DNA of 64,000 bases from Progne subis subis (taxonomy: Eukaryota; Chordata; Aves; Passeriformes; Hirundinidae), in assembly GCA_022316685.1 (NCBI GenBank), contig JAKJHU010000107.1, forward strand, positions 1,054,001-1,118,000, read 5' to 3'. Positions 49,000-60,742 of this stretch are shown in pieces; within the stretch, counting starts at the first letter, position 1; every line of letters begins with the position of its first letter. The position numbers and the translations under genes were made by a program. The notes beneath the pieces are model-generated. The model did not search any database, was not told the DNA's origin, and saw only the letters and a program-made list of their open reading frames with translations.

Positions 49000-49238
49000 G
49001 TGTGTGTTGTGTGTGTGTGTTGTGTGTGTGTGTTGTGTGTGTGTGTTGTGTGTGTGTGTTGTGTGTGTGTGTTGTGTGTGTGTGTTGTGTGTGTGTGTTG
49101 TGTGTGTGTGTTGTGTGTGTGTGTTGTGTGTGTGTGTTGTGTGTGTGTGTTGTGTGTGTGTGTTGTGTGTGTGTGTTGTGTGTGTGTGTTGTGTGTGTGT
49201 GTTGTGTGTGTGTGTTTGTGTGTGTGTTTGTGTGTGTG
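49000..49238. repeat. 13-bp tandem array, about 16 units
   Basis: The unit is TTGTGTGTGTGTG. TT steps occur every 13 bases from 49007 to 49202, sixteen in all, with no interruption. The final 35 bases (49204-49238) change to TTTGTGTGTGTG units, a transition into the 12-bp array. Confidence 0.96.
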
Positions 49239-50748
49239 TTTTTGTGTGTGTTTTTGTGTGTGTTTTTGTGTGTGTTTTTGTGTGTGTTTTTGTGTGTGTT
49301 TTTGTGTGTGTTTTTGTGTGTGTTTTTGTGTGTGTTTTTGTGTGTGTTTTTGTGTGTGTTTTTGTGTGTGTTTTTGTGTGTGTTTTTGTGTGTGTTTTTG
49401 TGTGTGTTTTTGTGTGTGTTTTTGTGTGTGTTTTTGTGTGTGTTTTTGTGTGTGTTTTTGTGTGTGTTTTTGTGTGTGTTTTTGTGTGTGTTTTTGTGTG
49501 TGTTTTTTGTGTGTGTTTTTGTGTGTGTTTTTGTGTGTGTTTTTGTGTGTGTTTTTGTGTGTGTTTTTGTGTGTGTTTTTGTGTGTGTTTTTGTGTGTGT
49601 TTTTGTGTGTGTTTTGTGTGTGTTTTTGTGTGTGTTTTTGTGTGTGTTTTTGTGTGTGTTTTTGTGTGTGTTTTTGTGTGTGTTTTTGTGTGTGTTTTTG
49701 TGTGTGTTTTTGTGTGTGTTTTTGTGTGTGTTTTTGTGTGTGTTTTTGTGTGTGTTTTTGTGTGTGTTTTTGTGTGTGTTTTTGTGTGTGTTTTTGTGTG
49801 TGTTTTTGTGTGTGTTTTTGTGTGTGTTTTTGTGTGTGTTTTTGTGTGTGTTTTTGTGTGTGTTTTTGTGTGTGTTTTTGTGTGTGTTTTTGTGTGTGTT
49901 TTTGTGTGTGTTTTTGTGTGTGTTTTTGTGTGTGTTTTTGTGTGTGTTTTTGTGTGTGTTTTTGTGTGTGTTTTTGTGTGTGTTTTTGTGTGTGTTTTTG
50001 TGTGTGTTTTTGTGTGTGTTTTTGTGTGTGTTTTTGTGTGTGTTTTTGTTGTGTTTTTGTGTGTGTTTTTGTGTGTGTTTTTGTGTGTGTTTTTTGTGTG
50101 TGTTTTTGTGTGTGTTTTTGTGTGTGTTTTTGTGTGTGTTTTTGTGTGTGTTTTTGTGTGTGTTTTTGTGTGTGTTTTTGTGTGTGTTTTTGTGTGTGTT
50201 TTGTGTGTGTTTTTGTGTGTGTTTTTGTGTGTGTTTTTGTGTGTGTTTTTGTGTGTGTTTTTGTGTGTGTTTTTGTGTGTGTTTTTGTGTGTGTTTTTGT
50301 GTGTGTTTTTGTGTGTGTTTTTGTGTGTGTTTTTGTGTGTGTTTTTGTGTGTGTTTTTGTGTGTGTTTTTGTGTGTGTTTTTGTGTGTGTTTTTGTGTGT
50401 GTTTTTGTGTGTGTTTTTGTGTGTGTTTTTGTGTGTGTTTTTGTGTGTGTTTTTGTGTGTGTTTTTGTGTGTGTTTTTGTGTGTGTTTTTGTGTGTGTTT
50501 TTGTGTGTGTTTTGTGTGTGTTTTTGTGTGTGTTTTTGTGTGTGTTTTTGTGTGTGTTTTTGTGTGTGTTTTTGTGTGTGTTTTTGTGTGTGTTTTTGTG
50601 TGTGTTTTTGTGTGTGTTTTTGTGTGTGTTTTTGTGTGTGTTTTTGTGTGTGTTTTTGTGTGTGTTTTTGTGTGTGTTTTTGTGTGTGTTTTTGTGTGTG
50701 TTTTTGTGTGTGTTTTTGTGTGTGTTTTTGTGTGTGTTTTTGTGTGTG
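49239..50748. repeat. 12-bp tandem array, about 126 units
   Basis: The unit is TTTTTGTGTGTG. I see no substitution in about 1,510 bases; the only variants are six single-base indels, near 49503 and 50091 (one T extra), near 49612, 50200 and 50508 (one T fewer) and near 50050 (one G lost). The plus strand has only G and T. All six reading frames are free of stops and the unit is four codons long, which yields long four-residue-repeat proteins on both strands (for example repeats of FCVC or HTQK). None has coding support. The alternating GT segments can adopt Z-DNA. Confidence 0.97.
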
Positions 50749-53700
50749 TGTGTTTGTTTTATTTTTTGTGGGCACATGGTTGAGCAGAATAATGTTCTGT
50801 TCTTTCTGATAAAGGCAGTGTGAGAGTATGGGCCCCAGATGTTCTTTCTATTGATGAGTAAATCTTGACTGGCTTTATTTTACACAAGTGATAAATTATT
50901 TGATAGTATGAGATGCATTAGTACATCAGAAAATCTTAATTTATACTAACTATGGTAAATAAATCAGTTTTATGTGCAAATAGGGCTGCTGAAGGTGATT
51001 TCTCTCTACCATCCCCAGATAAATCAATTTTAAATACTTAAACTTACTTTTGATAGAAAAATTCGTAGTGAAATTATAAAAATAAGTATTTATTACTTTC
51101 GAGGTGGTATGATTAGCAGTGTTCTGGAAATGGTGTTGGTAGCAGTATGAGAATTAAAATAGACCTTTCTGATGGGTACATTGAAAATTTTTAGTAAGAT
51201 TTAATTTTTAAAAGCCCATGCATTTCTATAACCAAAGCTCTGCTGCCTTTACTTGAGCTGGATCATATTAACATAGGTGTCCTATATTTGTGCGAAACTT
51301 CTTAATGCAGTGTTAAGACTGAGAATGAACTTTGGGTAATCTAGTATTAGGATGAAAGAGACATCTACTCGTCACATTATGCTTCTTTGTAATTTCATAA
51401 ATTCACAAGCAATGACATCTTACAATTATAAACAATTCAATGTTATTTTCATACTTAATTTGACTTTTATGTGATGGCAGTCACAAAATGAATATCAGGT
51501 TCAAGGAAAAGAGCTTTCAGCTGGAGTGTTGTGTAGGAAAATGTGATCTCTAAAAACAATTTCTCTCAATAGTAATGAAGTAGACTCTGCTGTAAAGTCT
51601 TTCATGCGCCATGTGAGCAGAGATGTTGTGACTTATTTGATATTATAAGTAACTAATACCCAAAGTTAAGCTTTGTTGTGCTAGTAAAACCTTTTGGGTG
51701 TGTTCATTCGAGGCTTGCCTTTGTTCTGAGTGTCTTGGGCTTTGATACTCAAACATGTTTTTAACATCCTTGAATGTTCCTGTTTGAAGCCTGGCAGCTG
51801 TGGTTGAACCCACGTGAGCCTGTGGAAGGTTTTGTCCAACAGGAAGCTGGCAGAATACAACATACTGTGGGTAGCTGTAGAGATTTCTCTTGTCTCTACA
51901 ATCCAAATTGACACATCTTGACAGCTTAATATTTGTTAGCCAGCAGACTAGTGCTTCTCAAAACGCAAGCAAATACTTTGGGTGGGTACACACTAATGTG
52001 TTTAGCATATGGCCACTGTACTCTGAGCACTTCCCTGCAGAGTTCTACATAGATAGCTGCATCCAAATAATTTTAATTTGATTTTAAGTCAAAAGTTTAC
52101 AGATCTCTTTATTAGGTATGCATTGGAACATGATCTTCAGCAATGGGGTAGAATTAATTCATTGCTTCATGTGCTTGCTTGATAGAAAACTAATGAAGCT
52201 GTTACATTGATTTAGAGCATTTGATTTTTGCAACAGTCTTTCACTTAAATATCCACAAAAAACAAATCTGTGTGTGTTTGCAACATTTTCCTCAGTGGAG
52301 AGACATGCTTTTCTTACCCTTAGGATGTGATTTTAGGCTTGCTTGCATAGAGGATAATTAAAAAAAAGGAACTAGACAAAGACTTATTAGATACAGCTTG
52401 GTTTAGAACTTTATCTTGTGGAAGTAAGGACTTGAGGGAACAAAACTTGAGCCTGAATGGAGCCTGAAAGTAATATTTCCTTTTTATGGTCTAACAATTA
52501 CGATGTAATCAAACTTGGAGATGCTCAAGATAAACCCCCTAAGATTAGATTCTGTATCACCAGGATTATACTTATGTAATAATTATTTCATAAGAAAAAC
52601 ATATTCACCTTGAAATGAGAAATGAGTTAATGTATTACTGAAGCTTCCTGAAATGGATGCCTGCCACAGTAAATTCATTTTAAGTTTGAAGATTTATTCA
52701 ATTTTAAGATTTTTTGATAGTGTTCCAGAACTTACTAAGAGATAGAAAATGGATTCATTTATTAATTCATTTTTTGGCTTTGAGCTGATTTGCAATAAGT
52801 CATTTAAAAAAAAAAAAGAGAAGAAATGCAAGTTTGTGTAACTTTTGCTGTTTACTACCATTACTGGGATAACTTTCACATGTGGCCAAAATAATCCTCT
52901 TCTGGAAATGCAGAATCACAAGACTTTAGTTGTGTGGAATAAAAAGTATGTTTCTAAGGATCTGCAGTTGCCAGACCTCCCAGAGGGAAAAGAAGTGTGT
53001 TCTGTCGATGGGGTGTGTCTCTGTTCATCCAGCTCTGCAGGAGAGCAGGAGCATCATGCTCAGAAAAAGCATCTGAAAACACATGTGAGATGAACAGATT
53101 AAAGTGTTGCATTTGCCTTGAACTCTTACCTTGGCGTCACTGTTGTTACCTTGTGCTTATATTGGTATCGTCTGCACACTGACCTTCGATCTGCCTTTAT
53201 CTTAGAGCCAACTGGAGTTGGCAATACTGCGCAGCAAAAAAAGTGGGGGGACTGGCTACTCTCACGCTCCATTCCTATGGCAATAGGAAAATCTAGTAGT
53301 TTGCAGTTCAGAGAAAGAGATTAGAAGGTACTTGGAAGTAAAATTGTGTGGAGTAATTCAGAAGTTACACTTGGTTTTTTTTTTCCTACTCTCTTAAATT
53401 TATTTGGCTTGCAAAATATTCTTCAGAAGATTTTGAAAAAAAATGTTTCTGTAACCTTTTGTGAATGTGTTAACTTTTAGGATTCATCATCCAACATTGG
53501 GAAACACTGAAATATTTTGTTTAAAACAAAAACATCCCCACACTATAACAAAACCTGTTAAGTGTTCTTGAGTATTAGAGTAAATGGAAGAAATCCAGGT
53601 GACTTATTAGAGTTACCTGTTGCTAACAGCAATCATAATTTTGTGTTTTACTGTGCCAATTGAGTTTTCAGTCTCAGCATGGGTGGAGTTAACGATAAAA

Positions 53701-54197
53701 TGTTCTCATCTTTTTGCTTTCAGAGATTAGGAAATATGGATTAAACTGCTTTATGCTGTGCAGCCCCTCATGACCCCATAATTGTTACCCTGTTCTAGCA
53801 AAAGATACAAGCACAGTCTTGTGGAAAAAGCAATAAATTTGTTGCTGAGAAAGGCAGAGTACAACCCCAGGGTGCCAAGTTTGAATGCTCTGCTCCAATG
53901 CTAATTAAGACAGTCATGCAGATCTGGAAAGAGTTAAAGATAAGATTGTGCCTTTCCATCACTGCCATTAAACAGACTGCTATTTTTAGGCATTATAATC
54001 AAGTTATTAAATCTATGTATCTAGAAGAGGACTGAAATTTCTGTTCTGATAGCAGAAATTCTTAAAATTATGGTTCTTTTGAAGATGCAATTCTCTGCTT
54101 AATGTCAAGAGGATATTTCTAGTCTTTAGAGAACATTGTGATTCCAAATATTCACATAATTCTTCTGGTGTAAATTTTGTATTATCCAAGAGAAGGA
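50749..54197. other. Intergenic sequence, no gene recognised
   Basis: The array ends in a short T-rich run and ordinary AT-rich DNA resumes at about 50770. A moderately complex patch with several CpGs at 53000-53260 is unassigned. No gene or transposon is recognised. Confidence 0.55.
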
Positions 54198-54605
54198 TCT
54201 TCACAAAGATGGTGAAGGGGCTGAAGCATCTCTCTTGTGAGGAAGGGTTGAGAGAGTTGGACCTGTTCAGCCTCAAAAGAAACAGCTGTGAGGGGAGCTC
54301 ATAAATGTCTGTTAGTATATGAAGGGAAGATAGAGCCAGGGTCTTGTGGTGGCAAGAGACAGCAGGCAGAAACTAATCCAAAGGATGTTCCACCTGAATA
54401 TGAAGAGGAACTTCTTTACTGTGGGGGTCAGCAAGCGCTGGAACAGACTGGCCAGAGAAGGCATGGAGTCTCCTTCACTGGAGATACTCAAGAACCATCT
54501 GGACACAATCCTGTGCCGTGTACTCTTGGATAACCCTGTTTGAGCAGGGAGGCTGGAACAGATGACCCACTATGATCCCTTCCAACCCAACTCATTCTGT
54601 GAACA
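54198..54605 (+). mobile_element. CR1 LINE 3' end, sense
   Basis: This matches the CR1 3' end in sense orientation: GGGGCTGAAGCATCTCTCTT, GTTGGACCTGTTCAGCCTC, ATGTTCCACCTGAATATGAA, then CCTTCCAACCCAACTCATTC at the 3' end. The copy has internal deletions and stop codons. The short plus-strand frames inside it are pieces of the decayed reverse transcriptase ORF. Confidence 0.94.
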
Positions 54606-55970
54606 GGAAAGGGAAAACAAAACAAGAATCAGAACCCCTATCTTAAACAAGTGTGGGGGTTTTTTTGTGGTTTCTTCCCACTTTTGTCTAACTCTCTGGG
54701 GAGCACCTTAGGGGGTGTGTCTTATAGAAGGATCTGCTCAGAGAACCAAACAGGGATGATTTTTAGTACCTTCTGAGTGGCTAGAATATTGGTTAAGGAC
54801 CACTATAGCACAGATGACTTGATTCAATTGTATAAGGGAGCAAAGTGAGCATTCTGAAAATATTTGCTTCTTTTAACATGACTTAGCAATGACATCTGTT
54901 TAAAGGCTCTTTTGAAAAAGGCAGGTCAATGAATCACTGCGAAGTTCCAAATTTAACTTTGCTATTTAGGTTTGTTATGATTGGCTCATGCTGCTTTTCT
55001 GGGCATACATGGGCTATTCTCTTCAGTGTGAGAAGTGATTAGTATTCTGAACTACAACAACAGCATCTCATTAAAATCATTAGATATCTTTGAATCTACT
55101 GGCCGCGCCTTAACATCTGTCTTGCCAGTTGTGACTCAATTTTTTTTATACTGTAGAGAGTTTTGTACTGGGAAGTTTTTGTTCCTTGTTCAACTCAAGA
55201 GAACTGAAGTATTATGTGATTGCAGGAAAAGGGCTGTATGAAGACTGAGACTGAACCAATGACCTTTTCAGCATCTGTATTTTCCTGGGCTGCTGTCTGA
55301 TGTGTAGTGGCTGGTTGGGATGCATAGAGTACCAGCTGTTGAATTGCTGGAGTGAAGGTGCTTATCCACTGGCTCCCAACTGTGTGCTTGAGAGCCTGTT
55401 TCTAATACTGCTTCTTCTAGGGACCATACTCATGTATCCTTGTACAACTACTGAGAAAATGTTGATGTAACTAATTTTTTTGCAGCCAAAATTATTTGTT
55501 GTATAAACCACCTCACCATTTGCATAACAGCTTCACCATTAGGTATCAGGAAATGACTGTGTAGGCGTTGTGTAGTTTGGATCTTATATTTTTAGAGAGG
55601 ATCATTGCTGCAAAGTACTGACGAATTGTCAGCATCCATCTTGTGGAAAGCAAGCATGAGTAAAAATAATCACTACCTGCAAGGCCTTTTAAACTTGCTA
55701 TTTAAAAGCCATTAGGTTACTTATTTCAACATCAACAAGAATTTAACAAAAGACTAAGTGAAAGCTAACTTCTAAAGAAAGCAAGCCCTATGGTCTGATT
55801 TCAGTGTGATAATGTCTCACATGTGCTGTTCTTTAAAGGATTATTGAAAAGGTATATTTTCAGGAAAGTCTAACTCAAAAATTAGAATTTGATATGCTGC
55901 AGTCTGTTCTTCACTTAGATTGCAGGTGTTTAATTTCTTTATGGACCAAAATGGTCTTTCAACTTGTTGC
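54606..55970. other. Intergenic sequence between two CR1 copies
   Basis: No gene or repeat is recognised in this stretch. Confidence 0.5.
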
Positions 55971-56285
55971 GGAATCATAGAATAATTTAGTTTGGAAAGG
56001 AGATGTGGAGGTTGCTTTGAACCCTGTTTAAACAACAGGAGGCTGGAGATGCTCAAAATTTACCTGGACAATCTGGGGTTTGTCCAAATGAATTTTGATT
56101 GCTTCCAGGAATAGGGTTTCCACAGCCTCTCTGAGCAACCTGTCCCAATACTTGACTGCTGCCATGGTTTAATTCCTGTACCTAAATACAATGTCCCTTT
56201 TTGTAACTTTCTTGCTTCTGTGTGCCTTGCAGAGGAGTCTGGGTCCATCTTTATATGTTCCTATTAAGTATCTAACTGCTATCTA
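55971..56285 (-). mobile_element. Old CR1 3' fragment, antisense
   Basis: It opens with GGAATCATAGAATAATTTAG and follows the antisense CR1 pattern through CCACAGCCTCTCTGAGCAAC and GAGGAGTCTGGGTCCATC. The match is patchy, with many indels, so it is an old copy. Confidence 0.85.
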
Positions 56286-59200
56286 ATTTAATTTCAAAAA
56301 TGAATAAACAAACCTGCATAAGGCAGCTTGCAGAAAAAAACAGAAAATCCACATAAGCACAAGATGGACCTAAGATAGACATCATCTTAGCTTTTGGAAT
56401 GACCCTACTTGTGCATGAGCAAACTCATTTGCAACCAAAGGTGGCATATGCTAGTTCTACTGCTACATTTACTCATGGATAGGGCAAAAAAAAATTTAAA
56501 ATGTCTGGTAAGCACTATCGTAACCTGAATATAAATTAATAATTGTCAATGCTTACCGAAGACAGAACAGTCTATAAGTCTTATTGAATAGAAAAATGTG
56601 CAAATATTTTTCTTTTTTGGTAAAAACCCCAGCATATTTAATTTTAGAATGTACTTAAACCTCACTGCTGTATGCTGTAGAACTTGGATGTTGGATTGGA
56701 AGTGGAGCTCGGAAAAAAAAAAGGGGGGGATTTTATCATCTCAAAACACTTTGAAAATTGACTGTAATTTTCAAAACAGGAAACTCTATCCTTTCAGCTT
56801 TCTTTGAAAGTACAAGGTTTTGTTGCTTTTCAGACTCTGTAACAGAAGTAAAGAAGGAAATCTAGGCTATTTGAGCTATTATGAAGCCGTAAGTGTAATG
56901 AACATGTACTGTGTCACTCTTTCAGTTTGCACTTTCAATAATCTCATTTCGTAGACAGATACTGTATGTCAAGCCAAACTTTATCATATCTTAGAGCCCT
57001 CAGGACTTCTATGACTTCAGCTACTGTAATCTTCTTTCTGTTCCTTCTTTACTTGAGTTCGTTTTATGTTATGAATAAATCATGTTACTCCTATATTTAT
57101 TATAGATTGAATAGTCTGGGGGAGTCATGCTCAGCATGACTATCCCTCTTAATTTTCTTAACTAAAGCTTGCTTTGAGAATTATTTTGCTTACGAGTAGA
57201 TGCTTTTTCTTTCATATTTGTTGGATTTAGTCAGTTACTAAAATGAAGTAACTGTTTCATAATCAATATAAAGAACAGTATGGCTTGTTTTATAAAGACT
57301 TTTGACTTTTATGACAGATTCTTCTGGCTATTCTAGTTGAAACTTTTTTTTTGTAGTTGCTCCATAAACTGTAAGTAAAATCTTGCTGAGTGATGAGACA
57401 TAGTTTCTGCCATAACAAACTGCATCTTTATATCAGTATTTAAAATGCAAATAAATATGTGAGCCTGTTCTAGGTGCTCTAGGTAGAACCTTCTGAACAT
57501 ATCTGCTTTTAGTATCAGCACTGGAACTTGCGACAGTAAAAGATGGACCTCTTGATTAATATCTTAATATACTTGGACCTTGCTATGTGTTAGCACATAC
57601 CTGGATTCTTGTCCCCGTGTGCTTGACACCTTGAAATGACATTGGCAAGAAACATAAAAGATTTAATATGATGTTTCTATAAAAGTTCTTCTGTGTTCCT
57701 AGAAAAAGTGCTTTTTGTGTCTGAAAACCTACCAAATACGCACCTTCCTGGTAGAGCATAAAGATAATGTGAGGGATGGGGAGGGATTACTGCAGAGGAA
57801 AGAAAGACAGACAGATTCTTCTGAACCTGAAATTTTTCAATAGACATGCCACAGATTTGGAAAGCAAAAAGGGAGACTAACTTGGAGGAGTGGAACAGCA
57901 AAACATAAAGTATTAATTACTTGAAGCTTCATAGCTATGACCATGAATAAATGGTAATTAATAAAGCTACTGGGAAGCATCTGATGTGAAGGTCAGGCTA
58001 ACTTATGCTATAATCAATGTATAAGTAATTATATTGCTCTTTCTAATTTCTGTAAAATTCTGTAAAAAAAAAACCTGAGCTGTGAAAATCAAGTCTTGTA
58101 AAAATTTGTTGAAATAAGTTACGATGTTGAAAGTAAAAAGTGCCACGGAAAAGAGTAAGAGACCAGATACAGGATACAGAACAGGAAATGGACAAAGACT
58201 TAAGTGCATCTACAAAACTCCTGCAACATGAAGTGCTAGCAGGGGGATAGCTGTGAAATTGTAGCTGACAACAGAATCTCCATGGTAGGAAAACATTACC
58301 ATTAGTGCTCTGCAAACCTTTACAAAGTGAGGCACAAAGTAAGAGGGAAGCTGAATTAGTAATGTTGAGGTTGTGTGCTCTTAAAGAAGTGGTAAATGGC
58401 CAATATAAAGCTTTATGAAGTCCTGGTTATAACTCAACATGTAAAAAAAACTAAGGAGAAGATGCTTTTTCCTTTTGAATTTCAGCCCAATACATTGCTC
58501 TAGAAGATCAAAGCTGTTTGAGTTTACACTGTAAGGGTAATTCTTCTTTTACAAGTGATCTGCTGTGACATCAGGCAGCATTTGTTTGTGTGATATGAGC
58601 TGTGGCAGTAGTTGTCTGACAACTTCTTGGGTTTTTTGTATTGTCTCATGTTATAGGATGTGACTGTAGGCATGTGATGTAGATTTTGCTGTCTCTGTTG
58701 CCAGGAGCGATATTATACGATGCCTTTGTACAAATGTGTAATCTGTAACATCAGCAATATTGTCATGACATGTCAGTGCTGTCCTCCTGTGTCCATTGCT
58801 AATGGCCTAAAGCATGGTACCCAACCCAAATATGATTGTTATTATTAAATTGGAATATTTCAAGTATCAGCTTCTTTTGAAGGCTGATCAATCTCTAATA
58901 ATGAACTTGCCACAGGATCAAATTTCCTTTGCTCAAGAGTTCATTCACAGTTCCTGGATATGCTCTTAGCTGCCCACAGCAGAGCCAGGGGCACTCAGCC
59001 CCTCTCCTGTGTGTGGCTTGGGCACCATGCAGTAGTCCATTAGCTCATATAAAAGATCACAAATGCCCTGCCCTAAAAGACACTAATGTTCCATGTTCTA
59101 CCAATTTGTCCTGCTTTCTACGTCCAAACTGGCCATGCTGCATAAAGCCATAAGACCCAATGAAAAAGAGTGGAAAAAGAGCTGTAACTCTACTTTTCTT

Positions 59201-59780
59201 GGTCTCTTCTCAAAAGGCAGTGAAGTGAAAGTGCCTGAAGATATGTAAAGTCTTGTTTAAGTTGTCTGGCTTTCAACACAGTAACAGATTTGTTGTTCTA
59301 ATGTTGTAAGCTCAAAATTGCTATGTTTTTTCATTTAACATTACTACATGCTGGGAGGAGAAAGAAGATCAGGTCTCTACACCTGCTGCTTTCATGTCTT
59401 GTTAGGAGGCAGTTGCTTCATGGAAAATTTCATGCTGAGTACTTAAAATAAATAGCAACCAGCTGCTTGCATTTCTTTTTAAAAAAAGTCAAGCATAATA
59501 AATGCCTGTTCACTGTAAATTAATGTGAGAAGGACTGTCCATTTCTTTAAGTGAATTGTTGCTCTCATTTATTTAGTTGTGCAGTGATTCTGTCTCTGCA
59601 GAAAATTTATCAACAGAAAACCTCATTAGGTTTATGGCCATTTCCCATGATCTTCAGAGGTGTCTAAAACTTGAGGAAGAGGGTCAACAGGTAAATGAAT
59701 TGTTCTAATGGTTTTACTGGAATTTCTTTCTTGCAAACATCTGGTAGCCTCATGACACTAATGAAGGGGTTATGAGGTTG
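56286..59780. other. Intergenic sequence, no gene recognised
   Basis: AT-rich sequence with no transposon, RNA gene or protein signature that I can name. Confidence 0.55.
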
Positions 59781-60341
59781 TGTGCTGGTTTCAGCTGGGG
59801 TAGAGTTTTTCTTCACAGTAGCTAGTACATGGATATGTGCTGATGAATGTAGGGTTGATTTATATAGATACTTTTGGTATTGCTGATCAGGACTTGCACA
59901 GAGCCAAGACATTTTTTGCTTTTCATAATGACATGCTACAAGTTGAGGGTGTGTGGGAGGTTGAGTGCAGGCACAGCCAGGATAGGTGACAAAAAGGATA
60001 TTCCAGTCCATGTGACATCATGCTCACTGTATGAAGTGAGGAGAAGGAGCAATGGGGAGATGTTTGAAGTGATGGTGTTGGTCTTCCCAAGTCAGAGCTA
60101 ACTGTGATGGGGCCCTACTGTCCTAGCTATGGCTGAACCCTTGCCTGCACATGGGAAGCAGTGAATTAATTTCTTGTTTTGCTTTGCTTGTGTGTGCAGG
60201 TTTTCCTTTTCCTATTAAACTTTCTTTATCTCAACCCATAAAAATTTGACCATTCACCCTTCAGATTCTCTCTCTGATCCTGCAGGTGGGAGAGTGAGCA
60301 GCTTTGTGGGGCTAGGTGGCCAGTGGGGTTAAACCGTGACA
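59781..60341 (+). mobile_element. ERVL-like solo LTR, copy 2 (561 bp)
   Basis: It begins TGTGCTGGTTTCAGCTGGGG and ends GGGGTTAAACCGTGACA, the same termini as copy 1 at 40796. Flanking pentamers GGTTG (59776-59780) and GGTGG (60342-60346) agree at four of five bases, consistent with a decayed 5-bp ERVL duplication. An ATTAAA signal is at 60214-60219, ahead of TTTATCTCAACCCATAAAAA. The block TATTCCAGTCCATGTGACAT sits in the upstream promoter part. No internal viral sequence is present. Confidence 0.85.
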
Positions 60342-60466
60342 GGTGGGCAGCCTATGTCATAGCAGACACTCATTTTGATGATGAAAGACCAACCTGGAAA
60401 ATATGTTTTGCAGATCTCCATAAGAAAGAGTCTGTCTTACTCAAGCGTTTGGATGTGCCTAAGTTG

Positions 60467-60742
60467 CAGAATAAGCTTGGTGGGAGAGGATGTGCAAGGA
60501 TCATTGACTCCAGCTCCTGGCCCTGCAGAGAACAATCTGCAAGGTTCACACCATGTACCTGAGAGCTTTGTCCAAATGCTTCTGGAACTCTGTCAGGCAT
60601 GGTGCTGTGACCACTACCCTGGTGAGCCTGTTCCAGTGCCCAACCTACCCTCTGGGTGAAGAAGCTTTTCCTAATATCCAACTTAAATCAGCCTTGAAAC
60701 AACTTCAGGCCATTCACTCAGATCCTATCCAGAGAGAAATGG
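60467..60742 (-). mobile_element. CR1 3' fragment, antisense
   Basis: Starting about 125 bases right of the LTR, it reads as antisense CR1: GGATCATTGACTCCAGCTCC, ACACCATGTACCTGAGAGC, GAACTCTGTCAGGCATGG, CCTCTGGGTGAAGAAGC and CTTCAGGCCATTCACTCAG. It is truncated at about 60742. Frames at 60323-60762 on the plus strand are noise from this element. Confidence 0.92.

Noticed and set aside
48226..50775. 849-codon minus-strand and 856-codon plus-strand open frames
   Set aside because: They are translations of the 12-bp G/T array, in which all six frames lack stops. No start context, splicing or non-repeat domain supports a gene.
58232..58252. Possible CTCF-like core in GCTAGCAGGGGGATA
   Set aside because: At least three core positions disagree with the CTCF consensus, and a similar GCTAGCAGGGAG occurs at 44110, so it looks like a chance match.
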